Shown: piece by piece, positions 1-5,882 of the stretch | Layout of the letters: each line of letters starts with the position of its first letter | Position numbering within the stretch: position 1 is the stretch's first letter | DNA from: an uncultured Pseudomonadota bacterium | Lineage (GTDB): Bacteria > Myxococcota_A > UBA9042 > CAIXZC01 | Direction: 5' to 3' | Assembly: GCA_937884235.1 (NCBI GenBank) | Contig: CALGBT010000848.1 | Coordinates: 1-17,884 of the forward strand | DNA length: 17,884 nucleotides | The notes under the pieces: model-generated | Database searches by the model: none | What the model saw: only the letters and a program-made list of their open reading frames with translations | What the model was told of the DNA's origin: nothing | Translations under genes and position numbers: made by a program

Positions 1-268
1 CGATCCCAACTGGGGCCGCATCCTCGCCGCCATGGCCAACACCCAGGCAAACTTCGCCGAAGAACGTCTGGCACTCTCCCTGGGAGGAATCAGAGTCTTC
101 ATGGATGGCACGCCACTAGTCGTCGAACAGGCCAGCGTCGACAGAGCATTTTCCCAAAAAGAAGTCGCTATCGATCTCGCTCTAGGCGTCGGCGAAGGTC
201 AGGCCGAGATGTACACCACCGACCTTACCCACGACTACGTCACCATTAATTCGCAATACACCACCTGA
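1..268 (+). CDS. argJ: ArgJ, glutamate N-acetyltransferase / amino-acid acetyltransferase, C-terminal fragment
   Basis: The reading frame is open from base 2 and ends at TGA 266-268, so only about the last 88 residues are present. The fragment begins DPNWGRILAAM, the conserved block near the ArgJ C-terminal (beta) chain. It ends DLTHDYVTINSQYTT, which matches the usual ArgJ terminus (DLTYDYVxINAxYTT style). ArgJ is a cytoplasmic enzyme that moves the acetyl group from N-acetylornithine to glutamate, and in some organisms also uses acetyl-CoA; it cleaves itself at an internal Ala-Thr bond that lies upstream of this window. An in-frame ATG at 32 is internal to the conserved domain and is not a start. 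Family assignment rests on these two motifs. Whether the enzyme is mono- or bifunctional cannot be told from the fragment. No arginine-pathway gene follows it here. Confidence 0.88.
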   Translation, partial: DPNWGRILAAMANTQANFAEERLALSLGGIRVFMDGTPLVVEQASVDRAFSQKEVAIDLALGVGEGQAEMYTTDLTHDYVTINSQYTT

Positions 269-283
269 ACCTATGATCCGAGA

Positions 284-300
284 CAACGGCACTGCCGTTG
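284..300 (+). terminator. Weak hairpin 3' of argJ
   Basis: CAACGGC-ACT-GCCGTTG forms a perfect 7-bp stem with a 3-base loop 15 bases after the argJ stop. No T-run follows it, so it is not a canonical intrinsic terminator. It may be a transcript-end stabilising hairpin or chance. Confidence 0.3.
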
Positions 301-476
301 CTATCGGCGACACTTGCACCGCACAGTCAGATAGCCAACCACGCCCGTCGATGCGCTGCGCTTCACCCCACCCACGCCATTGCGGGCATAGCGCGGGGAG
401 AACCACTCGACCATGCCGGTGATGGGTGGTGTGAAACAGGCCACGATGTTAACAGGTGTCCCCCAAACAATGCCTC

Positions 477-505
477 TTGCTACTGAACTAACGTTCAGTT
501 ACCAT
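477..505 (+). promoter_or_regulatory. Candidate sigma70-type promoter of the uvrA-like gene
   Basis: TTGCTA (477-482) and TACCAT (500-505) each match 4 of 6 consensus bases and are separated by exactly 17 bases. The predicted transcription start would be near 512. That lies downstream of the first ATG (504) of the open frame and upstream of the strong Shine-Dalgarno sequence at 525-530, which supports the later TTG start at 537. The spacer is filled by the palindrome described separately. This is inferred from sequence only. Confidence 0.45.
482..499. promoter_or_regulatory. 18-bp palindromic operator of TetR type
   Basis: ACTGAAC-TAAC-GTTCAGT is a perfect inverted repeat of two 7-bp arms around 4 bases. 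Arms of TGAAC/GTTCA are typical of TetR/AcrR-family operators. It occupies almost all of the spacer between the candidate -35 and -10 boxes, so a bound dimer would block RNA polymerase. No TetR gene lies in this window, so the cognate repressor must be elsewhere. The palindrome is seen directly; the regulator family is inference. Confidence 0.6.
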
Positions 506-536
506 GATGCCATCAGCGGCGCTGAGGAGGTGGCAA

Positions 537-2798
537 TTGGGACCAGTCATAGGCGTGCGAGGTGCACGACAGAACAACCTCAAGAACATTGATCTCGACA
601 TCCCCAAAGAGAAACTGGTGGTCATCACCGGGGTCTCTGGCTCAGGCAAGTCGTCACTGGCTTACGACACCATTTTCACCGAAGCGCAACGCCAACTCCT
701 GGAGACTTTCTCCACATACTCAAGGCATCGGATGCCGCGCTACGAGCGTCCTGATGTGGACAAGTTGAGCGGTCTGGGCAGCGCGCTGGTAATCGATCAG
801 AAGCGGGTCGGTCGCACCAGCCGCTCCACCGTCGGGACGTTCACGGAGGCCTGGACCATGTTGCGCCTGCTATTCTCGAGGTGCGGTGAACCGCGCGCCC
901 CCGATAACTCCAACATCTTCTCCTTCAACCGCCCGGAAGGCATGTGCCCGCTATGCAGCGGCGTCGGCTACAGCATCGAGGTAGACGTAGACCGCGTCAT
1001 GGACTGGAGCCTCAGTTTGAACCAAGGAGCAATTCGGCACCCCGACTTCAAGGTAGGAGGTGCTTACTTCAAGCGGGTCCTGGCTTGCGGAATCGACGTC
1101 GATGTACCGACGGGGATGTTAAGTGAAGACGACCGCCAATTTCTCCTTTACGCTGACAAGCACAAGCTCAAGAATCACGATGCCAACCGTTACTTCAACA
1201 TCACCTTCGAGGGAGTTGTCACCACCATTCGCCGACGCTGGCTCAACCGCGAAGTTGAAGACAACAGCTACTCACAGCAGCGCCTCACCTTCTTCACTCG
1301 AGGGCTATGCCCGGAGTGCGATGGCAGCCGGCTCAACAAACGGGCCAGATTGGTCCGGGTGGCCGGACTGACGATTGCAGAAATGGGCGACTTGGAGATT
1401 CACCGCCTCAGCGCTCTGCTTGCCAAAGTTCGTGGCAATCTCGCCGACCCCATCGTCCTACGCGCCAGGGAGCGCCTCGACGCCCTGGTCAAGGTCGGCG
1501 TCGGCTATCTTTCGCTCAATCGTGCCACCGCTACCTTGTCGGGGGGTGAGTCGCAGCGCGTCAAGATGGCTCGGCAGTTGGGATGTGAATTGGAAGGACT
1601 TATCTACATTCTCGACGAACCCACTGTCGGCCTTCATCCTCACGATATCGACAATCTACTCCAGATGCTGCGGAGCATCCGCGATCGCAACAACACGGTG
1701 CTGGTTGTCGAACACGACCCTGCGGTGATCCTGGCCTCGGACCACGTCATCGACATGGGCCCTGGCGCGGGAAGACACGGCGGGCAGGTTGTCTTTGCCG
1801 GCTCCCCCGCCGAACTCAAGGCGGCGGGCACGGCAACCAGTTTCCACCTGCTCGCCCGTGAACAGCAGCCACCTCAAGAGCGACGCCAAGCCGCAGGAGC
1901 CTTCTCCCTGACCAACGTGACGCTACACAATCTTCAGAATCTCTCAGTGGATATTCCCAGAGGCATTCTGGTCTGTGTCACCGGCGTTGCCGGGTCGGGC
2001 AAATCGACCCTCGTCGGCAACTACTTCATCAAGCAGCATCCGGACGCAGTTGTCGTTGACCAGGCGCCCATCGGCCGCTCGCGGCGCTCTAACCCGGCCA
2101 CTTATTCCGGGGCGTTCGACGACATCCGAGCACTCTTCGCTCATGGCCAAGACGTCAACGCCGGCCACTTCTCCTTCAACTCCTCGGGAGCCTGCCCTGA
2201 GTGCAAAGGTCGAGGTTCCATTGAGATTGAAATGAAATTCCTTGACCCGGTTCGCACGATTTGTCCAGGTTGCCGGGGCAAACGGTTCAACTCAACAGTT
2301 CTCCATTTCCGACACCAGGGACGCAACATTGCTCATGTCCTGGAGATGACCGTGGCCGAGGCGATCCAGTTCTTTGTCCATGACCCGGACATCACGCAAT
2401 CCCTCCAGCCACTGGTCGACGTCGGACTGGGCTATCTGACCCTGGGACAGGAGCTGACGACCCTGTCAGGCGGGGAGGCGCAACGACTGAAACTGGCCAG
2501 TCGCCTGGGTCAGCGTGGGCGAATCTACGTCCTCGATGAGCCCACCACGGGGCTCCATCTCTCCGACATCAGTGTCATGATGGACGTGCTTCACAGGCTC
2601 GTGGAAGAGGGCAATTCGGTGATCGTCATTGAGCACAACCTTGACGTCATCTGCCAGGCCGACTGGGTCATTGACCTGGGCCCCGGTGCGGGCCAGGCGG
2701 GAGGCAAGGTGGTAGCCGTAGGAACTCCCGAGATTATCGCCGCCAACCCCGCTTCCATCACCGGCCGGTACCTTTCCCAAGTCATCGCCGTCAGGTGA
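537..2798 (+). CDS. Short UvrA-like (UvrA2/DrrC-type) tandem ABC ATPase lacking the UvrB-binding domain
   Basis: The product is about 753 aa against about 940 for UvrA. It has two ABC modules: Walker A GVSGSGKSS (about residue 32) and GVAGSGKST (about 483), signatures LSGGESQR (about 334) and LSGGEAQR (about 643), and Walker B/D-loops ILDEPTVGLHP and VLDEPTTGLHL. The second zinc module is complete (CPEC about 553, CPGC about 576, spaced C-x2-C-x19-C-x2-C). After GEPRAP (about residue 117) the chain passes within a few residues to FSFNRPEGMCPLC. In UvrA about 150 residues lie between these blocks: the UvrB-binding domain and the first CxxC of zinc module 1. The protein therefore probably binds DNA without recruiting UvrB. 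Relatives act in self-resistance to DNA-binding drugs or as UvrA2 accessory proteins. I chose TTG 537 because AGGAGG (525-530) lies 6 bases upstream, the protein then begins GPVIGVRGARQNNLKN like UvrA itself, and the promoter candidate would start transcription near 512. ATG 504 is the alternative and has no ribosome-binding site. Confidence 0.85.
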   Translation: MGPVIGVRGARQNNLKNIDLDIPKEKLVVITGVSGSGKSSLAYDTIFTEAQRQLLETFSTYSRHRMPRYERPDVDKLSGLGSALVIDQKRVGRTSRSTVGTFTEAWTMLRLLFSRCGEPRAPDNSNIFSFNRPEGMCPLCSGVGYSIEVDVDRVMDWSLSLNQGAIRHPDFKVGGAYFKRVLACGIDVDVPTGMLSEDDRQFLLYADKHKLKNHDANRYFNITFEGVVTTIRRRWLNREVEDNSYSQQRLTFFTRGLCPECDGSRLNKRARLVRVAGLTIAEMGDLEIHRLSALLAKVRGNLADPIVLRARERLDALVKVGVGYLSLNRATATLSGGESQRVKMARQLGCELEGLIYILDEPTVGLHPHDIDNLLQMLRSIRDRNNTVLVVEHDPAVILASDHVIDMGPGAGRHGGQVVFAGSPAELKAAGTATSFHLLAREQQPPQERRQAAGAFSLTNVTLHNLQNLSVDIPRGILVCVTGVAGSGKSTLVGNYFIKQHPDAVVVDQAPIGRSRRSNPATYSGAFDDIRALFAHGQDVNAGHFSFNSSGACPECKGRGSIEIEMKFLDPVRTICPGCRGKRFNSTVLHFRHQGRNIAHVLEMTVAEAIQFFVHDPDITQSLQPLVDVGLGYLTLGQELTTLSGGEAQRLKLASRLGQRGRIYVLDEPTTGLHLSDISVMMDVLHRLVEEGNSVIVIEHNLDVICQADWVIDLGPGAGQAGGKVVAVGTPEIIAANPASITGRYLSQVIAVR

Positions 2799-3066
2799 GC
2801 CGTAGAGCAGGCCTGCAATCTTCCCCAGCTGAAGCATGAATCGTGGGGACACCTCGCGATTGGCTACCGTCAGCGTTCATCACAGCATCGGGACGAACTC
2901 TGACGACCCATCACGTGAGGCCGGGAACAACCCACAACAGCCTGAACCGGTGCTGCGCGTGATGCCCTGCAACGTGTGTTCGGCAATGCTGGCGTAGCCC
3001 GGCCGATTATGCCAAAGTCACAGGCTGCCAGATTGGACATTCATCCATAATCCGGGGGTATCAGCT

Positions 3067-4134
3067 ATGGAGTCATTGGTCGAGTGGCTTAGAGAAACGT
3101 GGTCAATCAATTACGTGCAGGCGGGGGCAGCGATACTTGTCTCTTTTGTGTTCGCCAAGATTGTGGACTGGCTGGCAACCGGCGTCTTTGCGGCCTTGGT
3201 CAGACGCACTCGCACTGGTCTGGATGACAAGGTCCTTCACCTGCTCCACGCACCACTCAGGCAGACCGTGCTCATCATCGGTTTTGGCATCGCCGGCTGG
3301 CGGCTTGGGCTGAGTGACAATCTCACCGGCCTGTTGAGCCAGACCTTGTGGTTCGCCACGCTCATAGTGTGGACAATCTTCGCCTTCAGGTCCTCCTCCT
3401 TGTTGCTCCGGTCAGCAACCGATCACCCGACCCAATTTCGAGCCCTGGAAGAACGGACCTTCCCTCTCTTCGACAACGTCTTGAAGGTAACCATAGCGGC
3501 CACCGCGGCCTATTTCGCCTTCACCATTTGGGAGATCGATGCTACCGGCTGGATCGCCTCCGCAGGCATCGTCGGTATCGCGGTAGGATTCGCCGCAAAA
3601 GACACACTCTCAAATCTCTTCGCCGGCGTCTTCATCATCGTCGATGCCCCCTACCGCGTCGGCGACTACATCGTCCTCGACAGTGCCGAGCGGGGACAGG
3701 TCGTCCACATCGGCATCCGCTCGACCCGCCTGCTCACCAGGGACGATGTGGAAATCACTATCCCGAATTCGGTGGTTGGCAACGCCAAGGTCACCAATGA
3801 AACCGGTGGTGGGTCGACCAGGAAACGCATCAAGGTCAGTGTTGGTGCTGCATATGGCTCAGACGTCGACCGGGTACGGCAAGTGCTCCTCGATGCCGCG
3901 AAGGCAGAACCCGGTGCGTGCCGCGAACCCGAACCCCAGGTTCGCTTCGCTGCCTTTGGCGAATCCTCCCTGGACTTCCAACTGCTCTGTTGGGTCGAAA
4001 GACCCGAACTCGACGGCCAGATAACCGACGCGCTCAACACCGCCATCTACAAACAGTTCGCCGCCAACGGCATCGAAATCCCCTACCCCAAGCGAGACCT
4101 CTACATCAAAGAAGCCGCCCCCGCCTCAGCGTAG
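3067..4134 (+). CDS. MscS-family mechanosensitive ion channel
   Basis: The product is 355 aa; E. coli MscS has 286. Hydrophobic segments lie at about 17-43, 67-85, 90-112 and 137-158. They are followed by the pore helix and its junction at about 163-200: GIVGIAVGFAAKDTLSNLF and FIIVDAPYRVGDYIVL, the hallmark Gly/Ala-rich TM3 and beta-domain entry of MscS. The cytoplasmic beta region carries ITIPNSVVGNAKVTN, matching the IPNxxI block of the family, and then the alpha/beta C-terminal domain (VSVGAAYGSDVDRVRQVL). The protein should sit in the inner membrane and release solutes on hypo-osmotic shock. Extra N-terminal helices compared with MscS make it a mid-sized family member. A G-run (GGGGG about 3054-3058) 8 bases before ATG 3067 serves as a ribosome-binding site. 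It is a single gene with a 268-bp gap upstream that holds nothing I can name. Confidence 0.92.
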   Translation: MESLVEWLRETWSINYVQAGAAILVSFVFAKIVDWLATGVFAALVRRTRTGLDDKVLHLLHAPLRQTVLIIGFGIAGWRLGLSDNLTGLLSQTLWFATLIVWTIFAFRSSSLLLRSATDHPTQFRALEERTFPLFDNVLKVTIAATAAYFAFTIWEIDATGWIASAGIVGIAVGFAAKDTLSNLFAGVFIIVDAPYRVGDYIVLDSAERGQVVHIGIRSTRLLTRDDVEITIPNSVVGNAKVTNETGGGSTRKRIKVSVGAAYGSDVDRVRQVLLDAAKAEPGACREPEPQVRFAAFGESSLDFQLLCWVERPELDGQITDALNTAIYKQFAANGIEIPYPKRDLYIKEAAPASA

Positions 4135-4228
4135 TCACGAGTGCGCCCGGCTCGCATCCAGAGGCCCGCACACCCTTTCATAGAACCGAGGGAATGAATG
4201 TGACCGGGCCGAGAATCGCGGGCGGCGG

Positions 4229-4283
4229 ATCGCGGGACAAAGAATCGCGGGACAAAGAATCGCGGGACGGGACAAAGAATCGC
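4229..4283 (+). repeat. Left tandem array, 15-bp units, beside the RAYT gene
   Basis: Three perfect copies of GGGACAAAGAATCGC occur at 4234-4248, 4249-4263 and 4269-4283. The third is preceded by an extra GGGAC (4264-4268). A degenerate copy of the ATCGCGGG part precedes them (4214-4233). The array runs directly into the palindrome at 4284-4307, which starts with the same GGGAC. The units share GCGGGACA with the array on the other side of the transposase (5582-5649, opposite strand). Confidence 0.85.
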
Positions 4284-4307
4284 GGGACGGGGCGTCCGTC
4301 GGACGCT
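4284..4307 (+). repeat. Left REP-like palindrome capping the array
   Basis: GGGACGGGGCGTCC is followed by GTC and GGACGCT. The core GCGTCC-GTC-GGACGC (4292-4306) is a 6-bp stem with a 3-base loop. The same motif, changed only in the loop, lies in inverted orientation at 5559-5581 on the far side of the transposase gene. A G-rich foot followed by a small imperfect palindrome is the plan of REP sequences mobilised or maintained by RAYT transposases. Confidence 0.7.
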
Positions 4308-4547
4308 GGAGACGGGGCGTAACATAAGCGCATGATAACAGCCCCTTTGCATGCCAAAGTGAAGGAATTGTAGATGCGCGCACCAGCCTCAGGAACATCC
4401 CCGACGACATCTCCGACGGTGACCCGTGAGGGAGTGACCGTTGGGGCGAGCGTGGTGCGAGTGTGGGGATGGGCCAGAGTTCCTATTTGATGGTCATGGG
4501 GCTACGTGGGGAGACAACCGAGCACGCGGATCCAGGGTTTGCAGATT

Positions 4548-4565
4548 CCGGACAGACCTGTCCGG
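4548..4565. repeat. Perfect hairpin 3' of the transposase gene
   Basis: CCGGACA-GACC-TGTCCGG has a 7-bp perfect stem and a 4-base loop. It lies 44-61 bases beyond the stop codon of the minus-strand transposase. There is no T-run on the minus strand after it, so an intrinsic terminator is doubtful. A subterminal hairpin of the kind that Y1 (HUH) transposases recognise is the more interesting reading. Confidence 0.5.
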
Positions 4566-4608
4566 CCAATAGTCCTTTGGAGTGCCTTGCAGGAGAGACC
4601 CGAGGCGG

Positions 4609-5412
4609 CTAGCTTTCCTCCAAATGGAGAGGCCGCCCTGGATTCCCCTGCGGAGAGGCTGCGGAGCAACCAACCTCGGTCAGCCTGGCAGCCATCTCTT
4701 TGAGCAGCCGGCGCGGGATCTTCCCACGACGCTGCTGGCGCTGCATCGCCTTCATCAGGCGAGTGCGATTGGTCGTGAACTTTCCAGAGCCGATGCCCCA
4801 GCCTTCGTCCGCGGCCTTTTCGGCCAGTCGAGCCTGCTTGTCCGCCCAATACTCGTCGCATTGACGGCGATATGCGACCTGCCGGGCTTCTGAAGATTCT
4901 CCCAGGTCGAGGTACCACTGTGGCGGCGTCAGGTGCTTGCTCCACTCGTTCTCCTCGCCAAATGCGTAGTACCTGTAGCTCGAGAACTCGTACTTTGACG
5001 GATGATCCACGATGCCGGCCTCGACCGGATTCCAGTCGTGGTAGAACATGATTCGCTTAAGCGCGTGAGCATCTTCAGCGACGACAGTCTTGGGTCGGTC
5101 CTGCCCGACCGGGCCGCGCCGCTTCAGGATACGGTTGACCTTTTGCGCAAACGAAGAATTCCCAGCCCTCGCCCAGAGGGAGAGGTACCTGGACGCTGCC
5201 AGTAACTCCGCAGCCATGTGAAAATGGTTGGACATGACGCAGAAGGAGTAGACGAGGACCTTCCCTCTGGCCCGCTTGAAAAACTTGAAGAAGCTATCCA
5301 GGAACATCCTCTTCCGCTGCTTGCTATCCATGAACATCTCACCGTTGATGCACCGCCACATATAGTGGAACGCCGACTTTGCTGGCAGTTGCAGGTATCT
5401 GGCAATCCGCAT
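4609..5412 (-). CDS. REP-associated Y1 (HUH) transposase, RAYT / IS200-like family
   Basis: The product is 267 aa from ATG 5412. The HUH metal-binding motif is seen as MSNHFHM (His at about 63 and 65). The catalytic-tyrosine helix appears as MFYHDWNPVEAGIV (Tyr about 124), the divergent form of the YIHLNPVRAGLV block found in TnpA_REP proteins. The following YEFSSYRYYAFG matches the S-S-Y/W block after the tyrosine. The C-terminal 80 residues are Arg/Lys-rich. Such enzymes cut and join single-stranded DNA at REP hairpins and are usually single-copy, domesticated genes rather than active insertion sequences. I chose ATG 5412 because GGGAGGAAG lies just upstream; the in-frame TTG at 5433 would put that site inside the gene. 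The gene is flanked by inverted REP-like palindromes and tandem arrays. Reading frame and motifs are intact. Confidence 0.87.
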   Translation of the reverse strand: MRIARYLQLPAKSAFHYMWRCINGEMFMDSKQRKRMFLDSFFKFFKRARGKVLVYSFCVMSNHFHMAAELLAASRYLSLWARAGNSSFAQKVNRILKRRGPVGQDRPKTVVAEDAHALKRIMFYHDWNPVEAGIVDHPSKYEFSSYRYYAFGEENEWSKHLTPPQWYLDLGESSEARQVAYRRQCDEYWADKQARLAEKAADEGWGIGSGKFTTNRTRLMKAMQRQQRRGKIPRRLLKEMAARLTEVGCSAASPQGNPGRPLHLEES

Positions 5413-5463
5413 GACTTCCTCCCTTGCTGGCAAGTTGCAGCTCGTTGAGCTTCTACCCTCTAT

Positions 5464-5483
5464 ATCGGGAGGAAGAACCCGAT
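5464..5483. repeat. Small inverted repeat upstream of the transposase start
   Basis: ATCGGG (5464-5469) and CCCGAT (5478-5483) form a 6-bp stem with an 8-base purine-rich loop, 52-71 bases upstream of the transposase ATG. It could be a right-end hairpin for the Y1 enzyme or an element in its leader. It is short enough to be chance. Confidence 0.35.
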
Positions 5484-5558
5484 TGGCTCAATCTTTCGTA
5501 ATTCTCCTGTAATTGCAGTCATGACCGAGCCGGCTGTGCGGCCACCCCCTCGCGCGTG

Positions 5559-5581
5559 AGCGTCCGTAGGACGCCCCGTCC
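5559..5581 (-). repeat. Right REP-like palindrome, inverted relative to the left copy
   Basis: Read on the minus strand this is GGACGGGGCGTCC, then TAC, then GGACGCT. It agrees with 4285-4307 except in the 3-base loop. The core stem is GCGTCC/GGACGC (5560-5574 on plus). Together the two copies form an inverted pair around the transposase gene, with the palindromes on the inside and the tandem arrays on the outside. Confidence 0.7.
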
Positions 5582-5649
5582 GCTGTTTCCGTCTTTCCGC
5601 TGTTTCCGTCTGTCCCGCTGTTTCCGTCTGTCCTCTGTTTCCGTCTCTC
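5582..5649 (-). repeat. Right tandem array, 17-18-bp units
   Basis: Four units lie at 5582-5598, 5599-5616, 5617-5633 and 5634-5649. On the minus strand the unit reads GGGACAGACGGAAACAGC with small changes. The array leads into the palindrome at 5559-5581 exactly as the left array leads into 4284-4307. Only GCGGGACA is common to the two unit types; the rest of the unit differs completely. Confidence 0.82.
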
Positions 5650-5657
5650 AAAGAGGA

Positions 5658-5732
5658 GTGGACATGGACGTGGACCAAGCTGGGCCAAGCTGGACCAAGC
5701 TGGACGTAGACGCGGTGGACGAAGGAGTGGAC
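5658..5732 (+). repeat. GTGGAC / CCAAGCTGGR short-repeat patch
   Basis: Three consecutive 10-bp copies of CCAAGCTGGR occupy 5675-5704. GTGGAC occurs at 5658-5663 and 5670-5675 and twice more before 5732, with ATGGAC and TAGAC variants in between. The patch lies between the RAYT repeats and the maeB promoter. Its function is unknown. Confidence 0.65.
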
Positions 5733-5818
5733 GCGGGTCCTTGCTGAACGTGGGTTTCACTTGCCACAGTACATGGTTTGCGAGGGTCAGGGGGCCGGGA
5801 AGTAGTCATTTATTACCC

Positions 5819-5846
5819 TTGACATCCGCTCTGACCCGAGTACACC
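5819..5846 (+). promoter_or_regulatory. Candidate maeB promoter
   Basis: A perfect -35 box TTGACA (5819-5824) is followed after 16 bases by a poor -10 TACACC (5841-5846). The predicted start near 5853 would give a leader of about 30 bases carrying the GGAGGAG ribosome-binding site. The weak -10 keeps confidence low. Confidence 0.35.
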
Positions 5847-5882
5847 GTGTGGCGAACTGAGGCTCTCGAAGGAGGAGTTCAA

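Larger units (their letters stand above)
4135..4608. other. Gene-free stretch between the mscS-family gene and the transposase
   Basis: This stretch carries the left repeat array and palindrome (4229-4307) and one strong hairpin (4548-4565). The rest (4135-4228, 4308-4547) shows no open frame with a ribosome-binding site and no recognisable conserved motif. The open frames crossing it are fed by the repeats or are antisense shadows. Confidence 0.6.

Noticed and set aside
298..486. 62-codon plus-strand frame between argJ and the uvrA-like gene
   Set aside because: No ribosome-binding site, no recognisable motif, and it runs into the promoter and operator region.
3046..3051. CATAAT as a -10 box for the mscS-family gene
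   Set aside because: No -35 lies at the right spacing, and the implied transcript start would fall at the ribosome-binding site.
4229..4307. The 15-bp direct repeats as a CRISPR array
   Set aside because: The units are contiguous without unique spacers and no cas gene is present.
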